This document shows positions 53,126 through 62,539 of a stretch of 64,000 nt of DNA, piece after piece (the first letter of the stretch is position 1; every line of letters begins with the position of its first letter). The notes beneath the pieces are model-generated. The model made no database searches. It was not told where the DNA came from and was given only the letters and a program-made list of their open reading frames with translations. Both the position numbers and the translations under genes were made by a program. The DNA is from Brevibacillus choshinensis (GTDB taxonomy: Bacteria > Bacillota > Bacilli > Brevibacillales > Brevibacillaceae): assembly GCF_016811915.1 (NCBI RefSeq), contig NZ_CP069127.1, forward strand, positions 2,765,001 through 2,829,000, given 5' to 3'.

Positions 53126-53227
53126 TTATTCTTCGCTGGTGATTCCGTATCTCGCTAGGGCTTTTGCCGACGTTTCCCACATCCGCACGCATTGTGTTTT
53201 CGGATGCGTGATGCGGTACGTGTCCAT
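53126..53227 (-). CDS. possible 33-residue small protein upstream of the HAD gene
   Basis: ATG (first base 53227) opens a frame with protein-like composition (ITHPKTQCVRMWETSAKAL) that ends 11 bases before the HAD start, so the two would be coupled. A perfect TATAAT on the same strand (53239-53234) predicts a transcript starting at about the A of this ATG, which would make it leaderless. No family is recognised; chance is possible. Confidence 0.35.
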   Translation of the reverse strand: MDTYRITHPKTQCVRMWETSAKALARYGITSEE

Positions 53228-53390
53228 TTCATCATTATACGCTACTTCTTTATCAAAACAGGAAAAAGCATACTAAATTCTCGATCATTCTGTTTAGTAG
53301 GTCGGATGTCTTGATCCGTGGTGCTCCATTCCATGAAATCCATAGCAGGAAATCGATCCACGTCTATAAGAAAACGCGAAGCGAAGCAAC

Positions 53391-53426
53391 AAAAAAGCAC
53401 AGCATGCAATGGCAGGCTGTGCTTTT
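53391..53426 (-). terminator. rho-independent terminator of gltC
   Basis: AAAAGCACAGC (53393-53403) pairs with GCTGTGCTTTT (53416-53426). Read on the minus strand it ends in a T run just after the gltC stop. No gene is supported between 53228 and 53390. Confidence 0.85.
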
Positions 53427-53432
53427 CCCATT

Positions 53433-54338
53433 CTATCCGCTATATCGACCCAAACGATGAAAGAATTCCTTGAGGAAGTCGTAAAAGAGCTTTTCCGATG
53501 GCGGCAGCTCGCGGTTTTTCGGGATGATGATGCCTACGGTTCGGGTGACGTTTGGCTCCGTGATCCTCATTTTGACAGTCTCCCGTGGGATGTTGTCAGC
53601 AAGTGTCAGCTCCGGCAACAGCGTGACTCCTAAACCTGCAGCCACCAGACCTTTGATCGCGTCGATATCTTCCCCTTCAAAAGCCACTTTCGGTTCAAAA
53701 CCCATCTGGGCGCAGGCGTTTACGGCGATGCTCCGAAGAATGAAGCCCGGGGGGAACAAGACAAACGTATCCTGCATGAGTTCATTGAGGCGCAAGTTTC
53801 TGTTCTTGGCCAGCGGGTGTTTTGCAGGCAAAAGGGCGACGATCTCTTCTGCGAAAAAGATGTGGCTCTGCACGCTTTTTTCCTGGGTCGGCACTGGACC
53901 GAGAAAGGCGATGTCGAGCTCGCCCTTGATGACGGAATCGATCAGTGGCAAATAGGCGCCCTGGCGCAGCTGAAATCCGATGTCCGGATAGCGCGAGCGA
54001 AATGCGGAAATGACTCCCGGCAGTGGATTGGCGGCAAGGCTGCTGGTAAACCCGACACGAATCGTCCCGCGTTCAGGGTCGAGGATCTCGTTGATTTTCT
54101 TTTTCGCTTTATCGATTTCTGCCAGTGATAATTCAGCGTGCTGCAAAAAGATTCTGCCAATGTTTGTCAGCTTGACGTTGCGTCCCTCACGGATAAAAAG
54201 AGAGACACCCAATTCCTTTTCCAGGATGGCAATATGCCGGCTGAGCGCGGATTGGGCGACGTGAAGGGAGTGGGCAGCCTCGGTGTAGTGCTCCCTTTTG
54301 GCCACTTCGATGAAGTACTGGAGCTGTCTAAAATCCAT
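53433..54338 (-). CDS. gltC: LysR family regulator GltC
   Basis: A 301-residue LysR regulator. The HTH is in residues 1-60 (LQYFIEVAKREHYTEAAHSL, VAQSALSRHIAILEKELGV), and the effector domain follows from about residue 90. Its position divergent to the glutamate synthase gene, with a GltC-type box between them, identifies it as the activator that responds to 2-oxoglutarate and glutamate in bacilli. Start ATG 54338 follows GAGGAGAG. Confidence 0.9.
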   Translation of the reverse strand: MDFRQLQYFIEVAKREHYTEAAHSLHVAQSALSRHIAILEKELGVSLFIREGRNVKLTNIGRIFLQHAELSLAEIDKAKKKINEILDPERGTIRVGFTSSLAANPLPGVISAFRSRYPDIGFQLRQGAYLPLIDSVIKGELDIAFLGPVPTQEKSVQSHIFFAEEIVALLPAKHPLAKNRNLRLNELMQDTFVLFPPGFILRSIAVNACAQMGFEPKVAFEGEDIDAIKGLVAAGLGVTLLPELTLADNIPRETVKMRITEPNVTRTVGIIIPKNRELPPSEKLFYDFLKEFFHRLGRYSG

Positions 54339-54362
54339 TTTTCTCTCCTCAAAACACGACTT

Positions 54363-54377
54363 ATCTCATTTTGAGAT
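54363..54377. promoter_or_regulatory. GltC binding box
   Basis: ATCTCATTTTGAGAT is a perfect dyad whose arms ATCTC/GAGAT match the known GltC box of Bacillus. Its centre (54370) is about 64 bases before the expected gltA start, the classic LysR activation position, and it overlaps the gltC transcription start region. A second, imperfect copy (ATCTAAAATAAGT, from 54419) overlaps the gltA -10. Confidence 0.8.
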
Positions 54378-54398
54378 CATTTTAACACTAATTATATA

Positions 54399-54427
54399 TT
54401 GTTCAAATAATTTGCTCAATCTAAAAT
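54399..54427 (+). promoter_or_regulatory. gltA sigma-A promoter
   Basis: TTGTTC (54399-54404) and TAAAAT (54422-54427) with a 17-base spacer. On the other strand TTGAAC with a 16-base spacer to TAAAAT (54388-54383) is a matching gltC promoter; the two -35 boxes overlap. Confidence 0.7.
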
Positions 54428-54461
54428 AAGTCGTAACAGAGAGAGTAAGGAGTGGAGAAAA

Positions 54462-57400
54462 ATGAACATGCGAGGATTGCCTACCAAACAGGGTCTCTAT
54501 GATCCGATGTTCGAACATGATGCTTGCGGGATCGGTTTTATCGCCAACCTGAAAAATAAAGCAAATCACGAAATGGTGAGAAAAGGGTTGGAAATCCTCT
54601 GTCATCTGGAGCACCGCGGCGGCCAGGGCAGCGACCCGGAGACAGGCGACGGAGCGGGAATTTTGACAGGCATTCCGCACGCGTTCTTTAAAAAGTCTAG
54701 TGAAGAGCTGGGCTTCAAGCTTCCCGCCCAAGGCAAATACGGTGTGGGCATGCTGTTTCTCCCGATGGACGAAGCTCTCCGAAATACGTACGAAAAGCAG
54801 CTGGAACAGATTATTCAAGGGGAAGGACAAAAGCTTCTCGGATGGAGAACGGTTCCGACCGATGCGACGAAAATCGGGAAGACAGCAAAGGCTAGTCAAC
54901 CCTATGTCCGCCAGGTTTTCATCGGGGCAAGCTCGAGTGTGAAAGATCAGCTCGCTTTTGAGCGAAAATTATATATCATCCGAAAACAAATGGAGCAGGC
55001 AGCAGGGGAAGGGTTCTACGCAGCTTCGCTGTCCAGCCGAACCATCGTTTACAAGGGCTTGGTCACTCCTGAGCAACTGGATCAATTTTATACCGATCTG
55101 CAGGACGCTTCTTATGCTTCCGTCTTTTCGGTGGTTCACTCCCGTTTCAGCACCAATACCTTCCCGACGTGGGAGCGCGCCCATCCGAACCGTTACCTGA
55201 TTCACAATGGCGAAATCAATACGCTGCAGGGCAATATCAACTGGATGCGTGCACGTGAGCAGATGTTCCAGTCTGACGTCTTTGGTGCCGATTTGCAAAA
55301 AGTAGTGCCCGTCATTGATCTGGAGGGCAGCGACTCGGCGATTCTCGACAACTGCGTGGAGTTTTTCGCCCTGGCAGGTCGCTCGTTGCCGCACGCTGCC
55401 ATGATGCTGATTCCGGAGCCATGGGATCAGGATGCAAACATGGAGGCCTCCAAAAAAGCCTTCTACGAATACCATAGCACTCTGATGGAGCCATGGGATG
55501 GGCCGACTGCGATTTCCTTTACCGATGGCAAGCAAATCGGCGCGATCCTCGACCGAAACGGCCTACGTCCCGCCCGTTATTACATTACCTCTGATCATAC
55601 TATTATTTTCTCCTCTGAGGTAGGGGTGCTGGAGGTTCCAGATGAAAAGATTGTCCAAAAAGGGCGACTCAGTCCTGGAAAAATGCTGCTCGTCGATTTG
55701 GAAGAGGGAAGAATTGTCTCCGACGAAGAGATCAAACAGCAGGTTGCGAATGAACAACCGTACAGCAAGTGGGTTCAGACCAACCTCGTGACGATCTCCT
55801 CCCTGCCGAAAGCGGTAACCGCTCAGCGGATTTCGGGCGACAAGCTGCTGGCACATCAAAAGGCATTTGGCTATACGCAGGAGGAGCTGTCCAAAGTATT
55901 GACGCCGATGGTCGCAGAGAAAAAAGACCCGATCGGTTCCATGGGCATCGATACGCCGCTCGCGGTTTTGTCTGATCGTCCGCAGCTTTTGTACAACTAC
56001 TTCAAGCAATCGTTTGCGCAAGTCACCAATCCGCCGATTGATGCACTGCGTGAAGCGTGTGTGACCTCTACGCTTTCTTATTTGGGAGCGGAAGGAAATC
56101 TGCTGGCGCCGGATGCAAGCAGCTGCCGACGCATTCGACTAGGCTCGCCGCTCCTTTCCAATGAAGAATTGGCGAAGCTGGCGAACAACCCTCACGTGGA
56201 ATTCATGGCCAAAACGTTGCCGATCCTGTTCCCTGCAAATGGAGGGGCAGCTGAACTGGAAAAAGCACTGGATGACTTGTTCGCCGCTGCTGACCAAGCG
56301 ATCACAGACGGTAATACGCTCTTGATCCTGTCTGACCGTGGCATGAATGAACAGTTGGCGGCTATTCCGGCATTGCTCGCAGGAAGTGGACTTCATCACC
56401 ATTTGGTCGGCAAAGGAACGCGCACAAAAGCGAGCATCATCATCGAATCCGGCGAACCGCGTGATGTCCACCAGTTTGCGATGCTGATCGGCTACGGGGT
56501 AGACGCAGTGAATCCTTATGTTGCGATTGATTCGTTGCTGGAGCTGGCGGCTTCCCAAAAAGCCAACGGCGTCAATAGTGCGGATGCGGTAGAGATCTAC
56601 CTGCGCTCAGCGACTGAAGGCGTCGTGAAGGTCATGTCCAAAATGGGGATCTCCACCGTTCAAAGCTATCGCGGCGCACAGATTTTCGAAGCCGTGGGGG
56701 TAGATTCTTCGGTAATCGATCGTTACTTCAGCCGTACCCCTTCCAAAATTGGCGGGATTACGTTGGAAGTGATCGCAAAGGAAGCTCTCATTCGCCATGC
56801 AAAAGCATTTTTGCCGGAACATTCCGAAGAATCTCTGGAGCCGGGAAGCGATTTCCAATTCCGCCGAGATGGAGAGTTCCATTTGTTCAATCCAAAGACC
56901 GTTCACGCTTTGCAAAAAGCTGTACGTGAAGGCAGCTACGAGCAGTATAAGCAGTACTCCGAAATGGCCAATGACCAGCAGTTCGCTTTCCTGCGTCACT
57001 TGCTGGACTTCAAATCGGACCGCAAGCCTGTGCCTCTGAACGAGGTTGAATCCGTCGATTCGATCGTTCACCGCTTTAAAACGGGTGCAATGTCGTACGG
57101 ATCCCTGAGCAAGGAAGCGCACGAGACGCTTGCGATCGCCATGAACCGACTGGGTGCGAAAAGCAACAGCGGGGAGGGTGGAGAAGATCCGCAGCGCTAC
57201 GTGACAGATGAAAACGGGGATTTGCGCCGCAGTGCGATCAAGCAGGTAGCATCGGGACGCTTTGGAGTCTCCAGTCACTATCTGGTCAATGCCAGTGAGA
57301 TCCAAATTAAGATGGCGCAAGGTGCGAAGCCGGGTGAAGGTGGTCAGCTACCTGGAAACAAGGTGTATCCATGGATTGCCGAAGTACGGAAATCCACACC

Positions 57401-59075
57401 AGGTGTAGGCCTGATTTCTCCGCCTCCGCATCACGACATTTATTCCATTGAGGATCTCGCGCAGCTGATCTTCGACCTGAAAAATGCAAATCCGCGTGCA
57501 CGCATCAGCGTGAAGCTCGTATCCAAAGCTGGCGTCGGGACGATTGCAGCTGGTGTGGCAAAAGGTCTGGCAGACGTGATCGTCATCAGCGGTCATGACG
57601 GCGGTACGGGTGCCTCACCGAAAAGCAGCATCAAACATGCCGGCTTGCCGTGGGAGCTCGGTCTGGCGGAGACCCATCAGACACTGATGCTCAATCAATT
57701 GCGCGACCGCGTCGTGTTGGAAACCGACGGGAAAATGATGACCGGACGTGATGTCATCATCGCAGCTCTGCTCGGAGCTGAGGAATTTGGCTTCGCGACA
57801 GCACCGCTCGTGTCCATCGGCTGTGTCATGGCTCGCGTCTGCCATCTCGATACGTGCCCAGTCGGGGTAGCGACGCAAAATCCGGATCTGCGCAAGAAGT
57901 TCAAAGGAGATCCGCAGCACGCCGTCAACTTTATGCGCTTCGTAGCGCGTGAAGTGCGTGAAATCATGGCAGAGCTTGGCTTCCGTACCTTCGAGGACCT
58001 GATTGGCCAAAGCCAGCTTTTGACGATGAACGAAAAAGCCAAGTCGCACTGGAAAGCCCAGCACGTCGATCTGTCTGCACTCCTGTTCCAGCCAGAGGTA
58101 TCGGCAGAAGTAGGCAGATTTCACCAGAGGGCGCAAGATCACAAGCTGGATGCGACCATGGACCGCAAGCAGCTCCTGGGGCTCGCCAAGCCAGCGCTGG
58201 AAAAGCAGATTCCTGTTGAAATCAATTTGCCGATCAACAATACACACCGCGTAGTCGGTACCATCCTGGGCAGTGAAGTGACGCGACGATATGGCGAGCA
58301 CGGCTTGCCGGAAGATACGATCCGTTTGCAGTTCACTGGATCTGCGGGTCAAAGCTTTGGTGCTTTCGTACCGCGCGGCATGACCATGAAGCTCGAAGGA
58401 GACGCCAACGACTATGTAGGAAAAGGATTGTCAGGCGGCAAGATCGCGGTATATCCTTCCGCGAAAGTGACCTATGCGCCAGAAAAGAACATGATCATCG
58501 GGAACGTGGCCTTCTATGGAGCGACATCCGGCGAAGCCTATATCTCCGGCATGGCGGGCGAGCGCTTCTGCGTCAGAAACAGCGGCATGACAGCCGTCGT
58601 CGAGGGAGTAGGCAATCACGGTTGCGAGTACATGACAGGAGGACGTGTCGTAGTTCTCGGACAGGTCGGGAAAAACTTCGCAGCAGGGATGTCCGGCGGT
58701 ACGGCATACGTCTTGGCTGAAGATAAAGCTGCCTTTGCTGAATTTTGCAATCAAGAGATGGTGCTTCTGGAAGACTTGCAGGATGAGCGCGAAATCGCGG
58801 ACGTGAAAAAGCTTTTGGAAAATCACGTTGCGGCTACAGGCAGCAAGCACGCCCAAACGCTGCTCAACGAGTGGGAACAGACCATTACGAAATTCGTGAA
58901 AGTCATTCCAAAAGACTACAAGCACATCGTTCTGACCATGGAAGAGCTGCTGCAATCCGGCATGAAACGCAGCGATGCCATCCTGGCAGCATTTGAGATC
59001 AGCCAGCAAAAGCATGCTGAAAAAGCGCCAAAAGCCAAAACAGAAGAGCAAGTAGCCGCTTCCGTAGGGAAGTGA
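54462..59075 (+). CDS. gltA: glutamate synthase large subunit
   Basis: A 1537-residue amidotransferase flavoprotein (called gltB in enteric bacteria). A 21-residue propeptide precedes Cys22 in [13 protein letters not shown], the glutaminase nucleophile. Central and FMN domains include [19 protein letters not shown]. The 3Fe-4S cysteines are C1121, C1127 and C1132 in [16 protein letters not shown]. The C-terminal beta-helix repeats [31 protein letters not shown] precedes the start. The usual small subunit is not downstream; a terminator and other genes follow. Confidence 0.97.
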   Translation: MNMRGLPTKQGLYDPMFEHDACGIGFIANLKNKANHEMVRKGLEILCHLEHRGGQGSDPETGDGAGILTGIPHAFFKKSSEELGFKLPAQGKYGVGMLFLPMDEALRNTYEKQLEQIIQGEGQKLLGWRTVPTDATKIGKTAKASQPYVRQVFIGASSSVKDQLAFERKLYIIRKQMEQAAGEGFYAASLSSRTIVYKGLVTPEQLDQFYTDLQDASYASVFSVVHSRFSTNTFPTWERAHPNRYLIHNGEINTLQGNINWMRAREQMFQSDVFGADLQKVVPVIDLEGSDSAILDNCVEFFALAGRSLPHAAMMLIPEPWDQDANMEASKKAFYEYHSTLMEPWDGPTAISFTDGKQIGAILDRNGLRPARYYITSDHTIIFSSEVGVLEVPDEKIVQKGRLSPGKMLLVDLEEGRIVSDEEIKQQVANEQPYSKWVQTNLVTISSLPKAVTAQRISGDKLLAHQKAFGYTQEELSKVLTPMVAEKKDPIGSMGIDTPLAVLSDRPQLLYNYFKQSFAQVTNPPIDALREACVTSTLSYLGAEGNLLAPDASSCRRIRLGSPLLSNEELAKLANNPHVEFMAKTLPILFPANGGAAELEKALDDLFAAADQAITDGNTLLILSDRGMNEQLAAIPALLAGSGLHHHLVGKGTRTKASIIIESGEPRDVHQFAMLIGYGVDAVNPYVAIDSLLELAASQKANGVNSADAVEIYLRSATEGVVKVMSKMGISTVQSYRGAQIFEAVGVDSSVIDRYFSRTPSKIGGITLEVIAKEALIRHAKAFLPEHSEESLEPGSDFQFRRDGEFHLFNPKTVHALQKAVREGSYEQYKQYSEMANDQQFAFLRHLLDFKSDRKPVPLNEVESVDSIVHRFKTGAMSYGSLSKEAHETLAIAMNRLGAKSNSGEGGEDPQRYVTDENGDLRRSAIKQVASGRFGVSSHYLVNASEIQIKMAQGAKPGEGGQLPGNKVYPWIAEVRKSTPGVGLISPPPHHDIYSIEDLAQLIFDLKNANPRARISVKLVSKAGVGTIAAGVAKGLADVIVISGHDGGTGASPKSSIKHAGLPWELGLAETHQTLMLNQLRDRVVLETDGKMMTGRDVIIAALLGAEEFGFATAPLVSIGCVMARVCHLDTCPVGVATQNPDLRKKFKGDPQHAVNFMRFVAREVREIMAELGFRTFEDLIGQSQLLTMNEKAKSHWKAQHVDLSALLFQPEVSAEVGRFHQRAQDHKLDATMDRKQLLGLAKPALEKQIPVEINLPINNTHRVVGTILGSEVTRRYGEHGLPEDTIRLQFTGSAGQSFGAFVPRGMTMKLEGDANDYVGKGLSGGKIAVYPSAKVTYAPEKNMIIGNVAFYGATSGEAYISGMAGERFCVRNSGMTAVVEGVGNHGCEYMTGGRVVVLGQVGKNFAAGMSGGTAYVLAEDKAAFAEFCNQEMVLLEDLQDEREIADVKKLLENHVAATGSKHAQTLLNEWEQTITKFVKVIPKDYKHIVLTMEELLQSGMKRSDAILAAFEISQQKHAEKAPKAKTEEQVAASVGK

Positions 59076-59083
59076 TGAAAGAG

Positions 59084-59120
59084 GCCGATCTCTCGCCTGT
59101 AATGGCGGGGATCGGCATTT
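59084..59120 (+). terminator. rho-independent terminator of gltA
   Basis: GCCGATC (59084-59090) pairs with GATCGGC (59110-59116), with an inner CGCC/GGCG stem and a short T-rich tail. Confidence 0.75.
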
Positions 59121-59165
59121 TGCAGGATGGAAGATGGAAGATGGGGAAATCTATCCGGCGAGAAG

Positions 59166-59204
59166 TTAAACGATCGTTTAATAATTGTGAAACAATCGTT
59201 TTAC
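59166..59204. promoter_or_regulatory. tandem palindromic operator candidates
   Basis: TTAAACGATCGTTTAA (59166-59181) is a perfect 16-base palindrome. A second related dyad, AAACAATCGTTT (59190-59201), is centred 22 bases away, two helical turns. They look like paired sites of a TetR-type regulator. An extended -10 TGCTATCAT (59280-59288) lies about 85 bases downstream, before the Nudix gene. No regulator lies beside it. Confidence 0.5.
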
Positions 59205-59335
59205 GCCTAGGGCTGTAAGAATGAACAATGCCCTTGCTCACAACGTACACTTTCCCCATTCCTTTCCTACGTAACGATCTGCTATCATTTGCTTGGGGAA
59301 AAACAGATGCGTCGTACAAGGATGGATGACTTAAG

Positions 59336-59893
59336 ATGGCAGTGAATTATTGTGTAGCATGTGGGCATTCCATGGAATCGCGGACAATCGATGGCATTGA
59401 GCGCAAAGTATGTCCATCCTGCGGGAATGTGCACTGGGGAAATTACAGCATTGGGGTAGGAGCACTCGTCTTCAAGGACGAGAAAATGCTGCTCGTACGC
59501 CGCGCACAAGAGCCGGGAAAAGGGAAGTGGACCAATCCTGGCGGGTACATCGAGCAGCACGAGCCAATTGAACAAACGATCGTCCGCGAGGTATTGGAAG
59601 AAACGGGCGTACAGGCAGAGGTAAAAGGCATAGTGGCTCTGCGCGATCAGCCGCGAAGCATCCACAACGTATATATTGCGTTTCAGATGGAATACGTGGG
59701 GGGAGAGCCTGTGCCAGATGAAGTGGAAGTGGATCGGGCAGGCTTTTTCTCGCTGGAGGAAATGGAGGGGATGGAGCTGGCGAGTTTTACCAGATGGCTC
59801 CTCGATGTTGCGCTGAATGTAAAGAATGAGGGACTTGTCATCGACTCCAAAGCGGTGGAACAAGGCAATGGGGACGTGTATTTCAGAGTGTAG
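59336..59893 (+). CDS. Nudix hydrolase with N-terminal zinc ribbon
   Basis: A 185-residue pyrophosphohydrolase. An N-terminal C-x-x-C ... C-x-x-C zinc ribbon (CVACGHSMESR, CPSCGNVHW, residues 6-31) precedes the Nudix box GGYIEQHEPIEQTIVREVLE followed by ETGV. The closing strands include VEVDRAGFFSLEEM. NADH-pyrophosphatase-like and ADP-ribose-hydrolysing relatives share this architecture. Start ATG 59336; ribosome site weak (AAGGATGGATGACTTAAG). Confidence 0.88.
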   Translation: MAVNYCVACGHSMESRTIDGIERKVCPSCGNVHWGNYSIGVGALVFKDEKMLLVRRAQEPGKGKWTNPGGYIEQHEPIEQTIVREVLEETGVQAEVKGIVALRDQPRSIHNVYIAFQMEYVGGEPVPDEVEVDRAGFFSLEEMEGMELASFTRWLLDVALNVKNEGLVIDSKAVEQGNGDVYFRV

Positions 59894-59913
59894 AGGAAGC
59901 TGTGGATTCGAGG

Positions 59914-59953
59914 AAAAGCTCGGCCAATTGAGATGGCTGGGCTTTTCTTTTTG
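59914..59953 (+). terminator. rho-independent terminator of the Nudix gene
   Basis: AAAAGC (59914-59919) pairs with GCTTTT (59941-59946), continued inward by GGCCA/TGGCT; a T run follows. Confidence 0.75.
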
Positions 59954-60312
59954 GCTCTGTTTTGTGATTGGAAATAAGATCCATGTATAAAATCCTGACT
60001 ATTGTACAAACTGATAATAGATACGAAATTTGCAGATGTGTTTCCTATGAACCGAGGGCTGGTTAAGCCATACTTACATTGTTAGGACATTTGGTTTCGT
60101 TCGTAACCCGTAATTCTTACATGGATTACGGGTATATTTGATGTATCAAAGAATCATCGCGGATCGTGCTTCTCTTGGCCTTCCAACGAGAAATAATATT
60201 CAGAAAAATCTGGACGAAAAACAATCGATATGCTACTAATTAAGAAGAGTAACTTTATAAAACCAGTGGAGAAAGTAATTTTGTTTCTGCGATTCATAAG
60301 GAGGGGGAGGCA
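59954..60312 (+). other. intergenic region with a hairpin
   Basis: A perfect 9-base stem ACCCGTAAT/ATTACGGGT (60106-60133) is the only strong feature; it could be an attenuator or weak terminator before the ROK gene. A 32-codon frame from ATG 60139 has no ribosome site and no known relatives. Confidence 0.45.
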
Positions 60313-61281
60313 GTGAATGAAAACGAGTACGCAATTGGGTTGGACTTGGGCGGAACGAAAATTCTTGCTGGATTGGTAGACAGTGAAGGACGGGTAGTTA
60401 GCCAAAAGCAACTGCCGACTTCTTCGGAAGATGGTGAGAAAGCGGTAATAAGTCGGGTATTGGCCGCTATCGAAGCCGTGATGCTAGAAGTGAGCGTGGA
60501 TCGCAATCAGATACGTGGTGTGGGGATCGCTTCGGCAGGGGTCATAGACAGCGCGAAAAAAGAGGTGATTTTTGCGAGCAACCTCGGCTGGCGCGACGTT
60601 CCGATCGGCAATCTGATTCAGGAAAGATTCGATTTACCTGCCAGCCTGATGAATGACGCGAATGCGTCGGCAGTAGCAGAGTGGATGTGGGGAGCAGGCA
60701 AAGGAACGCAAAATATGATTTACGTTACGGTAAGCACAGGGGTGGGAGCGGGGATCATCTGTAATGGCCGCCTGCTCTTGGGTCATGATGGCAGTGCAGG
60801 AGAATTTGGGCACATTTCGATTGATTGGAATGGTCCGATCTGCAGCTGCGGGAATAGGGGGTGCCTCGAGAATTATGCTTCCGGTACTGCTATCGAAAAT
60901 GTGGCACGTGCCAGAATGGTAAGTAAGGAGTCGTCCCTTTCCGGAAGTCTATCGGAAGGCGAAAGTCTAACAGCTAAACAAATTGGAGAGGCTGCGCTGC
61001 AGGGAGATCCGTTTTCGATCGACATTTTGAAGCAAGCGGGTTTTTACTTGGGGATCGGCGCTACGAGTCTCATTCATTTATTTAATCCGGAAATGATCGT
61101 GTTCGGCGGAGGTGTGATGAATGCGGCACCTGTCATTTTGGAGGAGATTGAAAAAAGCCTGAAAGAGCGCTGCATACCAGGTTTGGCGAGCCAAGTTCGC
61201 GTGGAGCTAAATCAATTAGGGATAGAATCGGGCGTCATGGGAGCGGCTGGCCTGTTATTTTCTGAAGAGAGAAAAGGTTAG
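60313..61281 (+). CDS. ROK family sugar kinase
   Basis: A 322-residue sugar kinase. IGLDLGGTKILAGLVDSEG binds phosphate, YVTVSTGVGAGIICNGRLLL is the catalytic segment, and ICSCGNRGCLENYASG the zinc-binding ROK signature. GTG 60313 follows AAGGAGG by 7 bases; an overlapping ATG is out of frame. It begins a set with a Gfo/Idh/MocA oxidoreductase and an oligopeptide-type binding protein. Substrate may be glucose, an amino sugar or a derivative. Confidence 0.88.
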   Translation: MNENEYAIGLDLGGTKILAGLVDSEGRVVSQKQLPTSSEDGEKAVISRVLAAIEAVMLEVSVDRNQIRGVGIASAGVIDSAKKEVIFASNLGWRDVPIGNLIQERFDLPASLMNDANASAVAEWMWGAGKGTQNMIYVTVSTGVGAGIICNGRLLLGHDGSAGEFGHISIDWNGPICSCGNRGCLENYASGTAIENVARARMVSKESSLSGSLSEGESLTAKQIGEAALQGDPFSIDILKQAGFYLGIGATSLIHLFNPEMIVFGGGVMNAAPVILEEIEKSLKERCIPGLASQVRVELNQLGIESGVMGAAGLLFSEERKG

Positions 61282-61404
61282 AAAATTTTAAATATTATCG
61301 TCAACTTCATGTTGCAAAGGTTATGAAAATTCTGTATCATCTATTTAATAACTCCAGTGGAAAAATTAAAAGATCAATTAAGTCACAATCATAGGGGGCA
61401 AAAC

Positions 61405-62463
61405 GTGAAAAAAGTAAAGGTCGCGGTTATTGGTGCAGGCTCCATTTCAGACATGCATATGCAATCGTACCAAAATAATGACAGGGCAGAGCTGTATGCC
61501 GTAGTAGATTTCAACGAGGAACGAGCAAAGGAGAAGGCACAAAAGTTCGAGGCAAGAACGTTTTACAGCAGCTTGGAAGATGTATTTGCGAACGAAGAAA
61601 TAGATGCAGTAAGTATTTGCACCTGGAACAACACACATGCAGAGATTTCGATCGCCGCTTTGAATGCAGGCAAACACGTTCTGGTCGAAAAGCCGCTGTC
61701 CACATCGGTTGAAAGTGCACTTCAGATCGAGGAGGCAGTAAAACGGAGCGGCAAGGTTCTGCAAGTTGGATTTGTCCGAAGATACGACACGAATGCTCAG
61801 CTCTTGAAGCAGTTCATCGATGCGGGAGAGCTCGGGGATATCTACTACGCCAAGGCTTCCTGCTTGCGTCGATTGGGAAATCCAGGCGGATGGTTTGCTG
61901 ATAAGGAAAGATCCGGGGGCGGCCCGTTAATCGACCTGGGCGTGCATGTGATCGATCTCTGCTGGTACCTGATGGGGTGTCCAAAGGTGAAGACAGTCAG
62001 CGGCAATACATATAACAAGCTGGGCAATCGCGCCAACGTCAAGAATCTTTCCTTCTACAAGGCAGCTGATTACGATCCGGAAAAAAACACGGTAGAAGAT
62101 CTGGCCAATGCGATCATTCGTTTTGAGAACGGGGCATCGCTCATGGTAGACGTAAGCTATACGCTCCACTCGAAAAAGGAAGAGCTGTCTGTCAAGCTTT
62201 ACGGCGACAAAGGCGGTGCCGAAGTAGAGCCGCAGCTTTCCATCGTTACGGAAAAACACGATACGATCCTGAATGTCAGTCCGCAGATGGATAAATTATC
62301 GTTTGATTTTAAACAAGGCTTTCAAAATGAAATCGACCACTTTATCTCCAGCGTTCTTGGTGAGAAAGAGACTCTCAGTCCTGTGCAAGATGGCGTAGAG
62401 ATGATGAAAATTCTCTGCGGGATTTACGAATCGGCGCAACAAGGACGCGAAATCGAATATTGA
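61405..62463 (+). CDS. Gfo/Idh/MocA family oxidoreductase
   Basis: A 352-residue NAD(P)-dependent dehydrogenase. VAVIGAGSISDMHMQSYQNN is the Rossmann start, VSICTWNNTHAEISIAALNA and VLVEKPLSTSVESALQIEEA hold the conserved EKP motif, and RSGGGPLIDLGVHVIDLCWY the catalytic Asp/His region. GTG 61405 is chosen because AGGGGGC lies just upstream; the frame runs to 61357 without support. It likely oxidises a sugar, inositol or sugar derivative handled with the neighbouring kinase. Confidence 0.9.
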   Translation: MKKVKVAVIGAGSISDMHMQSYQNNDRAELYAVVDFNEERAKEKAQKFEARTFYSSLEDVFANEEIDAVSICTWNNTHAEISIAALNAGKHVLVEKPLSTSVESALQIEEAVKRSGKVLQVGFVRRYDTNAQLLKQFIDAGELGDIYYAKASCLRRLGNPGGWFADKERSGGGPLIDLGVHVIDLCWYLMGCPKVKTVSGNTYNKLGNRANVKNLSFYKAADYDPEKNTVEDLANAIIRFENGASLMVDVSYTLHSKKEELSVKLYGDKGGAEVEPQLSIVTEKHDTILNVSPQMDKLSFDFKQGFQNEIDHFISSVLGEKETLSPVQDGVEMMKILCGIYESAQQGREIEY

Positions 62464-62539
62464 GCTAGGCTATTCGAAGTATACCTTGGGACATCCAGAT
62501 TTCATCTATCAGATAAAAATTGTAAGGGGGAAAAGGGTC

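Noticed and set aside
60139..60237. 32-codon frame before the ROK kinase
   Set aside because: No ribosome site and no recognisable pattern; likely chance.
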